A DNA stretch of 64,000 nt from [Scytonema hofmanni] UTEX 2349. GTDB taxonomy: Bacteria; Cyanobacteriota; Cyanobacteriia; Cyanobacteriales; Nostocaceae. The translations under genes were made by a program, and so were the position numbers. Numbering within the stretch: position 1 is the stretch's first letter; each line of letters begins with the position of its first letter. The stretch is taken from positions 872,509 through 936,508 of the forward strand of contig NZ_KK073768.1 of the NCBI RefSeq assembly GCF_000582685.1. Reading direction: 5' to 3'. Shown piece after piece: positions 9,179-17,671 of this stretch. The notes under the pieces are model-generated. The model was not told the DNA's origin. It ran no database searches and saw only the letters and a list, made by a program, of their open reading frames with translations.

Positions 9179-9691
9179 ATGCTTGACTTAATCAAAATCC
9201 AATCGATAGCGAGGTCTTATTCTCCTCAAGAACTCTTTGCTGCCTTGGTTTGGCAGCGTGAATTTAATCAGTTCGATGGTGAAGAGGTGATTAGTGACCT
9301 TTGTGAACACAGTGATTTATGGGCAAGCTTTCTGTTTACAAAACCAATTTTTACATCAGATGAAAATGGTTTAAGCTTTGGTGGTATGATCGATACCCTC
9401 TTGGCAATGGCAAATTATCGTCCCATGCCTGAGACTAGCATCATCCATTTCGTTGTTTATCCTGCGGATACGTTATACATCCTGACTGAGAACCAAGACA
9501 CAAAGGTATCTCAGCTTTTAGACTTAGGTAAAAAGTGGCGTGCTGATTCAGTAGAAATAATTGATGGCACAAATGAGGACTACAGTTTTCGGCTGAAGCG
9601 CGGACTGAGAACTCGATTAGAGGGGGCATTATGGGGTAATGATGTTCAACACGACCATGATGCAGTCATTGTTTGTTATTGGTGGGATTGA
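9179..9691 (+). CDS. Hypothetical protein
   Basis: 170 aa, no signal peptide or membrane segment. It has an even amphipathic composition with SIIHFVVYPADTLYILTEN and a C-terminal HDHDAVIVCYWWD tail. I do not recognise a domain. A heptamer run (TCCTGAC/TCCTGTC) lies at about 9047-9077 upstream. The gene ends just before an IS630 remnant on the other strand, so it may belong to a mobile or variable patch. Confidence 0.6.
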   Translation: MLDLIKIQSIARSYSPQELFAALVWQREFNQFDGEEVISDLCEHSDLWASFLFTKPIFTSDENGLSFGGMIDTLLAMANYRPMPETSIIHFVVYPADTLYILTENQDTKVSQLLDLGKKWRADSVEIIDGTNEDYSFRLKRGLRTRLEGALWGNDVQHDHDAVIVCYWWD

Positions 9692-9694
9692 ATC

Positions 9695-9902
9695 TTAATA
9701 GTTGAGACAATCCATAATTAAATGCCATTTGTTGGCATCTTTCTTTGCTCTCAACCATTTTACGGATGTTTTCAGCAAAGTCTTTCTCAGTTCTGGTATC
9801 TCCGCATGTTGGATGGATAATTTGACATTCTTGTCGTTTAACTTTTCCGGGTCGTAATGGTAAGTCTTTATATAAACGCTCAATCTTGCTTAGTATCTCA
9901 TA
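9695..9902 (-). pseudogene. IS630-family transposase remnant
   Basis: Reading the minus strand in one frame gives KIERLYKDLPLRPGKVKRQE and then HPTCGDTRTEKDFAENIRKM. In IS630 transposases these blocks are separated by about 20 residues, so an internal deletion is inferred. The adjoining frame then gives KKDANKWHLIMDCLN, which lines up with the VDQLN-type region, so at least one frameshift is present. Neither end of an element was found. The 62-codon open frame across it (TTG start) is not a functional gene. Confidence 0.6.
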
Positions 9903-9982
9903 TTATGGGTCTGTTACTTACCCCGCGCTGTACTAGTATATTATCAGCACAACTTCAAATTACCAAGCAAATTGGTAAAATT

Positions 9983-10423
9983 ATGCCAAGAAAAGAACAA
10001 GGATGGATCACTTTTCAAACATCTGACGAGGAACGGAAAATTCTCGAAAAGTACTGTCAGGAGACTCAGCGCACTAAGACGGAGATTTTACGGGAACTAG
10101 TGCGGAGTTTAAATACCCTTTCCTCTCCACCATCAGCACAACTACCAACCAAGGAAAGACAGAAGAAAGATGCTGATACTCCACACATAGAAAATAGTAC
10201 TCAAAAGAAACCTTTAAAAGTTAGCTCTCGCAATATTATTAAAGGTGTGGTCAAAGAAGTTATTCGCGCAGAAGTTAACAGTCAAGTGACGATAAAAGTA
10301 ATAAACGAAATTGAGTTAACATCGGTTATTACCACAGCATCAGTAGATGATTTAGAACTATATGAGGGAACAGAAGCATATGCGTTGATTAAGTCCAGCG
10401 ATATTGCGATCGCTAAGGATTGA
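9983..10423 (+). CDS. Ribbon-helix-helix / Mop (molybdate-binding) fusion protein
   Basis: 146 aa from the ATG at 9983 (MPRKEQGWITFQ). The frame is open from 9857, but that part overlaps the IS630 remnant and is not protein-like. Residues about 5-45 look like a CopG/Arc-type ribbon-helix-helix DNA-binding unit (GWITFQTSDEERKILEKY, then RTKTEILRELVRSL). Residues about 75-142 are a Mop/TOBE domain (SSRNIIKGVVKEVIRAEVNSQ to EAYALIKSSDIAIA), known to bind molybdate or tungstate. A linker of about 30 polar residues joins them. Inference: a molybdate-responsive regulator. It converges with a stand-alone Mop gene. Confidence 0.75.
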   Translation: MPRKEQGWITFQTSDEERKILEKYCQETQRTKTEILRELVRSLNTLSSPPSAQLPTKERQKKDADTPHIENSTQKKPLKVSSRNIIKGVVKEVIRAEVNSQVTIKVINEIELTSVITTASVDDLELYEGTEAYALIKSSDIAIAKD

Positions 10424-10525
10424 AAAGCTGTTAATTTATTTGAATTTTTAATAATTAATAATTTAAATATTGCCAGGAAAATAAAGCTTTGTATTTCGTC
10501 GAAGTGATTGGTATACCGCTACAAA

Positions 10526-10552
10526 GCGACTTGCCGGTTGCTTGCAAGTCGC
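10526..10552. terminator. Hairpin between convergent Mop genes
   Basis: The arms GCGACTTGC and GCAAGTCGC form a perfect 9-bp stem with a 9-nt loop in the 137-bp gap between two convergent genes. The position fits a bidirectional terminator, although there is no long T tract. Confidence 0.5.
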
Positions 10553-10560
10553 ACCTGTAT

Positions 10561-10770
10561 CTATTCTACAGCTATCATTACATCGGTTGATTTAATTACT
10601 ACATAAGCTTCTTTGCCTTCTGCAAGCAAGAGCGTCTCTGCTGAATGTTTTGTAATTATTGCTGTTATTTCTACTCCAGGTGCTATTTCTAATACTACTT
10701 CAGTGTTAATAGAGCCTGGTTCAATTTTTGTCACAGTACCTTTGAGAGAATTACGTGCGCTAATTTTCAT
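10561..10770 (-). CDS. Molbindin-like Mop domain protein
   Basis: 69 aa, a single Mop/TOBE domain: MKISARNSLKGTVTKIEPGS, VEITAIITKHSAETL and EGKEAYVVIKSTDVMIA. Family members oligomerise and store or buffer molybdate in the cytoplasm. It is about 35-40% similar by eye to the Mop half of the convergent gene, which suggests a shared ligand. Short length is normal for molbindins. Upstream AT-rich DNA separates it from the divergent subtilase gene. Confidence 0.85.
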   Translation of the reverse strand: MKISARNSLKGTVTKIEPGSINTEVVLEIAPGVEITAIITKHSAETLLLAEGKEAYVVIKSTDVMIAVE

Positions 10771-10907
10771 CTTTACCCTAATTTAAGTAAAATGTAACTT
10801 AGTAATCTTACCAAGAACTTTAATTTAATTGTTACTAATTAAAAATAATTAATAATTGCAACAATTAGTTAAGTTTTATGTCTGCTATTATACTAGAGGT
10901 GAATTTT

Positions 10908-12638
10908 ATGTATAGCGATCGCCTGAACAATCCAAATGACTTAAGTCCTAAGTTTGAAGGGTTTTTTCTGGAGATGGCAATGCCACGACAAAAGCAGAGA
11001 GTCCAGGAAATCGTCACCGAAGCATTTGGTTTAGATGGGAATGTCAAGCAAATTGGTGACAATCTGACTGAATTTGAAGTCACCTTAAACAAAAAAGTTT
11101 TGTCAGTCAAAGAAGCTTGGGATAAGTCTTATAATCTGCGTTCTCAACCAGGAGTTGTGGATGCACAGCCACTTTTCGCTGTTCCTTTAAGCGATCGCGA
11201 AGACTTGAATCAAGAGCCTGAAGTCGGTATGGAGCGCACAATAAATAATCTTAACACTGATGTTGAGTGGAGTCTCAAGCAGATGCGTGTATTTGAGGCA
11301 TGGAAACGCTTTTTCCCTGACCCGAAACGACCACCAGGGCACGGTGTTATTATCGGGCTACCGGATACAGGTTATACTGAACACCCGGAAATTATTACTA
11401 ATATACTTGTAAAAAAAGGTTACGATTTTCTTAAGAACGACAAAGACCCTAAAGACGAACTCGAAGCACCCTCAACTGTATTGCTACCCGCTCCAAGTCA
11501 CGGTACATACACATCCAGTCTGATGAGTAGTCCAAGAGGAAGACAAGGCAATTACCCAAGCGGAAAAGGAATGACGGGAGTAGCTCCCGGTGCGAAAATA
11601 ATACCTTTACGAGTATGTTATTCAGTTATACTTTTGAGCGTACTTAATCTAGCTAAAGCGATCGAATATGCAGCAGATAATGGTGCTCATGTCCTCTCAA
11701 TTAGCTTGGGCTGTGGTTTGTTCAACAAACGGCTGCGAAGTGCGATAACTTATGCTCAAAAACGAGGCTTAATTATAGTAGCAGCTGCTGGTAACTTTGT
11801 TCCTTACGTAGTTTGGCCCGCTGCCTATGAGGAAGTGATTGCTGTTACTGGCTGCGATGCACAAGGTAATATATGGAAGGGTTCAGCACGGGGACGGCAA
11901 GTTGATGTCACGGCTCCTTGTGATGGAGTTTGGTGTGCAAAAACTAAAAAGAAAAATGGTAAAATTGAATATGACGTTGAACCAGGTACTGGCACTTCTT
12001 TATGTACTCCCCAAGTCGCGGGTGTAGCGGCTTTATGGTTGTCATATCATGGAAGAGATCAACTCATTCAACGCTATGGAGCCGAAAAAATTCCTTTTAT
12101 CTTTAATCAAATTTTGCGTGATAGTTGCGAAAAATTTCCGACATGGCAGCCGAATAAATTTGGTGAAGGAATTGTCAATGCAGAGAAAGTCCTTGCTGCA
12201 CCATTACCTGATAATGTGACTCGTTCAATTATTGCACCAGCGCAAGCTTTACAACAACATCCAGCTATAGACAACGGAAGACTCGATACTTTCACGCATC
12301 TGTTTGAAAAGCAACTATTTGATAGTCAAGAAAAAGCTAATTTGAAAGTGGTTGAAGATAACAAGAAACTGCAAGCATCTCTTGCGGAACTATTGCAAAC
12401 AACAGAAACTCAATTACCACAACGATTGAAAGAGGTGGGACAAGAGTTAGCTTTTTATTTTGCGACAAAAGAGGAACTTTATCAGCAATTAGCTGAAACT
12501 CTAAAGAGCGAAAAATCGAATCCGAATAAGTTGAAAACAAGAACTTTAACTGAGTCATCAAAACCAAAGAATTTGGATTCGGTGCGTGAGACATTGTTGC
12601 AGAATGTGTCTGAAGTTTTGAAGGCAAAATTGGGATGA
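10908..12638 (+). CDS. Subtilisin-family (S8) serine protease with C-terminal helical tail
   Basis: 576 aa from the ATG at 10908, which has GAGGTG eight bases upstream. An in-frame ATG at 10878 is less likely. There is no signal peptide. Residues about 20-100 resemble a propeptide-like domain. The catalytic residues are D153 (IIGLPDTGYTEHPE), H198 (PSHGTYTSS) and S364 (GTGTSLCTPQVAG), and the oxyanion region AAAGNFV is also seen. Residues about 470-576 are charged, K/E/Q-rich and helical, probably coiled coil. The usual GTSMA is GTSLC here. The lack of a secretion signal suggests an intracellular role. Confidence 0.85.
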   Translation: MYSDRLNNPNDLSPKFEGFFLEMAMPRQKQRVQEIVTEAFGLDGNVKQIGDNLTEFEVTLNKKVLSVKEAWDKSYNLRSQPGVVDAQPLFAVPLSDREDLNQEPEVGMERTINNLNTDVEWSLKQMRVFEAWKRFFPDPKRPPGHGVIIGLPDTGYTEHPEIITNILVKKGYDFLKNDKDPKDELEAPSTVLLPAPSHGTYTSSLMSSPRGRQGNYPSGKGMTGVAPGAKIIPLRVCYSVILLSVLNLAKAIEYAADNGAHVLSISLGCGLFNKRLRSAITYAQKRGLIIVAAAGNFVPYVVWPAAYEEVIAVTGCDAQGNIWKGSARGRQVDVTAPCDGVWCAKTKKKNGKIEYDVEPGTGTSLCTPQVAGVAALWLSYHGRDQLIQRYGAEKIPFIFNQILRDSCEKFPTWQPNKFGEGIVNAEKVLAAPLPDNVTRSIIAPAQALQQHPAIDNGRLDTFTHLFEKQLFDSQEKANLKVVEDNKKLQASLAELLQTTETQLPQRLKEVGQELAFYFATKEELYQQLAETLKSEKSNPNKLKTRTLTESSKPKNLDSVRETLLQNVSEVLKAKLG

Positions 12639-12996
12639 CACATTATATCATGTTTGATAAATCACACATGTTGTAGAGACGTAGCAATGCTACGTCTGTA
12701 CGAGGGTTAATGAAATTAAGGTTAGTAAAAATTTGCATTCTTCTGATAACTTACTACAAAGTTTTAGCGATCGCATTACAATACCAGATATTCCTATATA
12801 ATAAATAAATGTCCGAAAAAGGCAGCTAAATTACTTTGAAAGCCACAAATGAAAGAATTTCTTAAACAATGCTGCTAGATTTCCGACCGTTAGATGTCCG
12901 ATTCCTAACTAGGCAAATCAATTAAGATAAATTGTGGCATATTTTCTCTACCTACGCTATTGATATAAAAAGTTGTTACGAGAATGGCTACCCCTT
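12639..12996. other. Intergenic stretch with one palindromic repeat
   Basis: It holds a GTAGAGACG-type palindrome at 12673-12701 and a HIP1-like site near 12768. Nothing else was recognised. Confidence 0.5.
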
Positions 12997-13473
12997 ATGG
13001 CATTTGCCATAGGGAAAGTTATTCTCGTATATTTTGATAAACACGCTCAAGTTATTAAGTCGGTTGTGCAATCCCAAAAAGGCGAAAAAATAGACTTTAA
13101 CAATGAATATCCGTGTCCCTGTCGTCGTCGGGGACGCTTAATTCCGATTACGTTAACAGATGCCTTTGGTTGCGATCGCTGTCAGCAAATTTTTGTAGTG
13201 CAAGATAATGGTATTGTGCTAGAGCAACTTTCTACTACCTATCCCTACAAGCGAGCTTGGCGCTGGACAGGTTCTAGTTGGCATGTTGTGCATCCTCGGT
13301 TTGGAGAAAGTTATCTGCCCATAGCGCTAAGTATCATTTTCGTGCTAGTCATTATATGGCTGCCATTAGCACTAAAATTAGCAAATGGTTCCAGCATTAT
13401 TGCTTGGGCAATGGTGGCGGTGCTTTTGGCTATCTTACCCGCACTAATGGTCTGGCTAACCTACAGACGTTAA
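12997..13473 (+). CDS. Zinc-ribbon membrane protein, unknown function
   Basis: 158 aa from the ATG at 12997; a TTG at 12973 would add eight residues, and neither start has a clear ribosome-binding site. A zinc ribbon is suggested by YPCPC and, 17 residues later, FGCDRCQ. Two hydrophobic segments follow near the C-terminus (about residues 102-122 and 130-152). The stop is only 2 bp before the downstream start, so it is very likely co-transcribed and translationally coupled with the ProA-like enzyme. I do not know a family name. Confidence 0.65.
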   Translation: MAFAIGKVILVYFDKHAQVIKSVVQSQKGEKIDFNNEYPCPCRRRGRLIPITLTDAFGCDRCQQIFVVQDNGIVLEQLSTTYPYKRAWRWTGSSWHVVHPRFGESYLPIALSIIFVLVIIWLPLALKLANGSSIIAWAMVAVLLAILPALMVWLTYRR

Positions 13474-13475
13474 CA

Positions 13476-14744
13476 ATGGTGACAGTTGAAGTTTTTGACG
13501 ATCGCCCCGAACCCATGAAAAGCGCCCTTCGCGCTTATCTAGCTTCCCTCAAATTAGGCACCACCAGAGGAGCCGATCGCAGTCGTGCTGTGTTGGCAAT
13601 GGCACAGGCACTCAGCCGCTCCTTTGATGACATTCTAGAGGCAAATACCTTGGATCTAGAAGCAAGTCGGGAAATGGCGGTGCCTGAGTTGATTTTGGAC
13701 TGGCTGAAGCTAACTCCACAGCGTTTAGAAACGACAGTAGAGATTTTGCAAAGGTTGGGGGAATTACCTGATCCGCTGCGACGAGTGAGAAACGCCGACT
13801 ATCAACTCGAAGACTCGCAAACTTACTCGCAGTTAATGCCTTTGGGAGTGATTGCATTTATTTATGAGGCATTTCCCGATTTAGGAGCGATCGCAGCGGG
13901 TTTATGCATCAAAACAGGCAATAGTATCATTCTCAAAGGCGGAACTGAAGCTAGTCATTCTAACGCGGCGATCGCTAACGCTTTGCAAAGTGCGATCGCC
14001 GAAGTTGGTTTACCGTCAGGCTGTTTAGAATTAGTCAGCGCCGAACATGGAGCTTCAATTCGGGATTTAGTCAGTCAAGACCAATACCTGAATTTAGTCA
14101 TTCCTTACGGTCGTTCTAGTTTAGTACAACAAGTAGTGCGACAGTCAACCGTTCCTGTATTAAAATCAGGAATGGGCAACTGTTACCTTTACTGGTCGTT
14201 GAATGGTAGTTTGGAAATGGTGCGTGGAGTAATTTTAGACAGCTATCAAAGCGAACCAGACCCAGTAAACGCCATAGAAAAGGTATTAATTCATCGCCAA
14301 GCTTTACCGTCATCTTTAGCAGTTTTGTGGAACAGCTTGAAAGAAAAAGGCTTTGAAATTAAAGCAGATGCCGAACTAGTAGAAGCCTTTCCGCAATTGC
14401 AGCTAGCTAAAGATAGCGAGTGGGGAAGCGCTTATTTAACTAAGACAGTAGCATTTAAATTGGTGGATAGTTTAGAAGTAGCGATCGCCTGGATTAATCA
14501 ATACAGTAGCGGTCATGCCGATTGCATTGTTACCGAATCATATCAGGAAAGTCGCCAATTTGCCTTAGGAGTTAACAGCGCTTCTACCTACATTAATGCT
14601 TCCCCCCGCTTTTCTCGCAACCCCTCACGGGGAGATTCGGTATTTTTAGGAATGTCTAATCAAAAAGGTCATCGACGCGGTTTAATTAGTTTAGAAACTT
14701 TGACGACTGTCAAGCATATTGTGCAGGGAAATGGGCGATTTTAA
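13476..14744 (+). CDS. Glutamate-5-semialdehyde dehydrogenase-like protein (proA paralogue)
   Basis: 422 aa from the ATG at 13476, 2 bp after the upstream stop; the longer frame overlaps that gene. It has an aldehyde-dehydrogenase fold with PLGVIAFIYEAFPDLGAIAAGLCIKTGN and SIILKGGTEA (cofactor region). The presumed nucleophile Cys sits in GMGNCYLYWS, where canonical ProA has GNCHxYVD. The C-terminal end GLISLETLTTVKHIVQGNG also departs from the usual LTSxKW pattern. The known ProA reaction is NADPH-dependent reduction of glutamyl-5-phosphate in proline synthesis. Given these changes, substrate and activity are uncertain; a second true proA probably exists elsewhere. Confidence 0.75.
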   Translation: MVTVEVFDDRPEPMKSALRAYLASLKLGTTRGADRSRAVLAMAQALSRSFDDILEANTLDLEASREMAVPELILDWLKLTPQRLETTVEILQRLGELPDPLRRVRNADYQLEDSQTYSQLMPLGVIAFIYEAFPDLGAIAAGLCIKTGNSIILKGGTEASHSNAAIANALQSAIAEVGLPSGCLELVSAEHGASIRDLVSQDQYLNLVIPYGRSSLVQQVVRQSTVPVLKSGMGNCYLYWSLNGSLEMVRGVILDSYQSEPDPVNAIEKVLIHRQALPSSLAVLWNSLKEKGFEIKADAELVEAFPQLQLAKDSEWGSAYLTKTVAFKLVDSLEVAIAWINQYSSGHADCIVTESYQESRQFALGVNSASTYINASPRFSRNPSRGDSVFLGMSNQKGHRRGLISLETLTTVKHIVQGNGRF

Positions 14745-14769
14745 AACTAACAAAAACGCCCCAACCTTC

Positions 14770-14798
14770 GTAGAGACGTTCCGCCGGAACGTCTCTAC
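14770..14798. repeat. GTAGAGACG palindromic repeat
   Basis: A perfect palindrome of 29 bases with outer arms GTAGAGACG/CGTCTCTAC and inner arms TTCC/GGAA. It lies between two convergent genes (proA-like and Uma2) and is one of about 14 copies in the window. Confidence 0.85.
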
Positions 14799-14842
14799 AA
14801 TATGTATAATTGGCTTTCATCATAACTAAGTTAAAAGTAAAT

Positions 14843-15454
14843 TCACAAAGCCGCATCAAAAATTTGCTGTGCGGTAAGGTTCAGTTGAGGAAAGGTTGGA
14901 GAAACGACTGGTGTATTGCCGCGAAACAATGTTCTTACATATTCCTCATCCACAAGTTCGCATACAAAAAGAGCAGATTGTTTGGGATTGCCGAGAAAAT
15001 CACGTCCGCCTAACGCCGCATAGTCAGCTATCCAATATTCGGGAATGCCCATTTCTTCATAATCGGCAAATTTTTTGTGGTAGTCATCGCGCCAGTTTGT
15101 TGAGACAACTTCAATTAATAAAGGAATTGACGCTCCTTGAGTAACAGTTGACTCTTTTTCCCATAGCGGTTCATTGTGGAGATTATCAGAATTTACCAAC
15201 AGAATATCTGGGAAGTACCCCGAATCTCTTTGAGGAGGTTTAACTAATGCAGTTTTGGGAAGTAAATAGGGAACTCCCATACTTCTAACTTGCACAGCTA
15301 GCTCTAACGTTAAAAAACTTGTAACTTTCTCGTGCTTCCCCGTTGGCTGCGACATTTCAACAATCACTCCATCATGTAGCTCGTAGCGCTTACCGTCGGG
15401 GAGCCACTCGATAAATTCTTCATAGGTTACAAGTTTAGATAAAGTTTGGGTCAT
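14843..15454 (-). CDS. Uma2 family (DUF820) protein
   Basis: 203 aa from the ATG at 15454 (MTQTLSKLVTYEEFIEWLPD); the longer frame upstream has no family match. It shows the PD-(D/E)XK nuclease-like core of Uma2: KRYELHDGVIVEM, SGYFPDILLV, IPLLIEVVS, then YEEMGIPEYWI. Uma2 proteins are greatly expanded in cyanobacteria and their role is unproven, though a nuclease or mobile-element link is often proposed. The C-terminus is normal. It follows another Uma2 gene on the same strand. Confidence 0.8.
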   Translation of the reverse strand: MTQTLSKLVTYEEFIEWLPDGKRYELHDGVIVEMSQPTGKHEKVTSFLTLELAVQVRSMGVPYLLPKTALVKPPQRDSGYFPDILLVNSDNLHNEPLWEKESTVTQGASIPLLIEVVSTNWRDDYHKKFADYEEMGIPEYWIADYAALGGRDFLGNPKQSALFVCELVDEEYVRTLFRGNTPVVSPTFPQLNLTAQQIFDAAL

Positions 15455-15524
15455 AGCAACGCCTCCACATATATTTGACTTTACCAGTTCGTAGGCATTA
15501 TTTATATCTGAAATTCCTGTAAAA

Positions 15525-16079
15525 TCACTCAAACACAGGTGGCCATAATTCAGAAATTGCAACTTCCCAGCCAGGAAATAACTCAGCAATAGTTAACTTA
15601 TCATTCCCCGTCAAAACTTCAATATCACCATTAGGACGATAAACACTTACAGTTAACTCATCTGGATTAATTAATATTCCTATCCTCGCGCCTAATTCCA
15701 AAAATAACTTGACTTTATTTTCTAATTTAGAAATTCTATCTGTTTTTGATTTTATCTCTACAACCAAATCAGGTACTAACTGACCAAAATCTCTAACAGT
15801 GCGTTTTAGTCTTTTTGCCGCTACAAAAGACACATCGGGAGCGCGTAAATCAGTATTTGGCATAATAAACCCACCACTTGAGTCAAATATCCGTCCAATT
15901 TTCCGAGGATTAATCCATAGTTTTAGTAAAAATATTAACTGAGCGCCGATTTCACTAGATTCGATGTCTGATGGACCCATAACTAGAAGATTTCCTTCTT
16001 GCAGTTCTATTTGGTAGTCCTGTTCATCGTCTTGTAGCTTTTGTTGTAGTCTTTCTACATCTTCAATAGTGAGACTCAT
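15525..16079 (-). CDS. Uma2 family (DUF820) protein, second copy
   Basis: 184 aa. Uma2 core: YQIELQEGNLLVMGPS, TDLRAPDVSFV, QLVPDLVVEIKSKTD and ELGARIGILINP. It is shorter than, and diverged from, the neighbouring Uma2 protein, so this is not a recent duplication. The spacing to the next gene is about 70 bp, so an operon is plausible. Confidence 0.8.
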   Translation of the reverse strand: MSLTIEDVERLQQKLQDDEQDYQIELQEGNLLVMGPSDIESSEIGAQLIFLLKLWINPRKIGRIFDSSGGFIMPNTDLRAPDVSFVAAKRLKRTVRDFGQLVPDLVVEIKSKTDRISKLENKVKLFLELGARIGILINPDELTVSVYRPNGDIEVLTGNDKLTIAELFPGWEVAISELWPPVFE

Positions 16080-16180
16080 ATAACATATAGTTCACGATAC
16101 AGTCATTTTAACCTTGTTTATAAAATTCAAAATTATATCATGTCTGTTTAATTAACAGTAATAAAAACATCATAACCCTC

Positions 16181-16209
16181 GTAGAGACGTTCCGCCGGAA
16201 CGTCTCTAC
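16181..16209. repeat. GTAGAGACG palindromic repeat
   Basis: Same 29-base palindrome as at 14770. It is flanked by a segment (16135-16180) that recurs, in reverse orientation, near 37170-37215 and 54885-54918. Confidence 0.85.
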
Positions 16210-16227
16210 TATGATATTAGAGGTAAT

Positions 16228-17295
16228 TTACTTCTTATTACAAGTGTAGTAAACCTTATCTCCAGTATCTGGGACAAAATGACAACTAATAGACGATCGC
16301 CATAATGAAACCCAAATTGGCACTTCAGTTTTGCGGTAGTAGTCACCCAAAATTGGTTTAATAGCCTCAGTAGCCTTTTTCAAATTGTAGTGAGGCATAT
16401 TCAAGAAAATGTGGTGAGCTACATGAGTACCGATATCATGATGGATATGGTTAATAAAACCATAATCGCGGTCAACGGTAGAAATAGCACCTTTCAAAAA
16501 AGTCCAATTTTCACCACGATACCAAGGAATATCAGCTTCTGTGTGGTGCAAAAATGTCACCAAATCGAGCCACATGATAAACACAAGATAGGGTACAGCA
16601 TAGTATTTTAACAACCACATCCAACCCCATTGGTAAGTTCCTAAAGCTAATAAACTCACCATGCAAATTAACCAGATACTGCTGGTAATGACATCCCATT
16701 TTTCTGAAGGTTTAAAAAGTGGGCTGTTGGGGTGAAAGTGAGAACCTTCTTTATTAGGACTCCGCTTAAATAAATACACCGGATAAGCCAATAGAAACAC
16801 ATAATATCGACCTAGCTTTTGATCCCAAGGCATCGCTTTGAAGTCTGATTCACTCACAGGATACCAGCTTTCATCATTTTCGAGACTGCCAGTATTTAAG
16901 TGGTGGGTTCTATGGCTAATTCGCCAACCATGATAAGGAACGAGTATCGGTGTGTGCGAAAGATGTCCGATTAAATCATTCAACCATTTCTTCTTAGAAA
17001 AAGATTGGTGTCCGCAGTCATGTCCAACTACAAACAAAGCCCAAAACATTGTTCCTTGCATTACCCAAAAAATCGGAAAGAAATACCAAGAGTCGAGGTA
17101 ATGAGCTACTGCATAAAGCAGACCAATAATCAAGATGTCTTGAAAGAAATAATATAGTGATTTGCCAATATTAGGCTGAAAACATTCAGCGGGTATTGCA
17201 GCTTTCAAATCACCAAGGCTGAAGGGCAGGTTGGTTGTATCCTCTAATGATTCTGAGTTCTGAGGATTATCTAATTTAACGGTATCTAATTGCAC
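16228..17295 (-). CDS. desB: Acyl-lipid omega-3 fatty acid desaturase
   Basis: 355 aa membrane di-iron enzyme that introduces the omega-3 double bond into membrane lipid acyl chains. The three histidine boxes are HDCGH (92-96), HRTHH (128-132) and HVAHH (291-295). Hydrophobic segments lie near 52-90 and 205-250. The N-terminus from MQLDTVKLDN is typical in length. It is the third gene of a desC-desA-desB set on the minus strand, with 376 bp of repeat DNA between it and desA. desB genes are usually cold-induced; no regulatory site was identified here. Confidence 0.9.
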   Translation of the reverse strand: MQLDTVKLDNPQNSESLEDTTNLPFSLGDLKAAIPAECFQPNIGKSLYYFFQDILIIGLLYAVAHYLDSWYFFPIFWVMQGTMFWALFVVGHDCGHQSFSKKKWLNDLIGHLSHTPILVPYHGWRISHRTHHLNTGSLENDESWYPVSESDFKAMPWDQKLGRYYVFLLAYPVYLFKRSPNKEGSHFHPNSPLFKPSEKWDVITSSIWLICMVSLLALGTYQWGWMWLLKYYAVPYLVFIMWLDLVTFLHHTEADIPWYRGENWTFLKGAISTVDRDYGFINHIHHDIGTHVAHHIFLNMPHYNLKKATEAIKPILGDYYRKTEVPIWVSLWRSSISCHFVPDTGDKVYYTCNKK

Positions 17296-17671
17296 TTAAT
17301 TTTTTTGTTGGAAATGAACCGGACATTTTTGAACGCATGAAATTTAACCTCTGCAACGTACTGTTTGAGGTATGTTTCAGCTTTTGTTTGTTTGCAGGAA
17401 GAATTTATCTGGCTATATAGCGCTTCTGCTGTTGAGTGAAATACAGCGATTACCTCACCCCGATAAAGCTGTGCTTTAACTCCCCTCTCCTTATTAAGGA
17501 GAGGGGTTGGGGGTGAGGTGCTGACCAAGTGTACTTCATGCAACCGGGAACCGCTATATTTTTAACACTTTGTGTGTATGGATGATTGCCAGAATCTATT
17601 TGAAAGCATGAAGAATAAAGCATGAAAATCTAAACTTATTTCACACTTTATACTTGACACTTCAAGGTTTT
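17296..17671. other. desA-desB spacer with a dispersed dyad repeat
   Basis: It contains a 66-bp repeat at 17453-17518 that starts CCTCACCCC and ends GGGGGTGAGG. A near-identical copy is at 29631-29696 and its right half is at 31021-31050. No gene was recognised. Confidence 0.6.

Noticed and set aside
9695..9883. 62-codon minus-strand frame as a small gene
   Set aside because: It starts with TTG directly after a stop, and the adjoining frame shows IS630 transposase motifs, so it is a relic.
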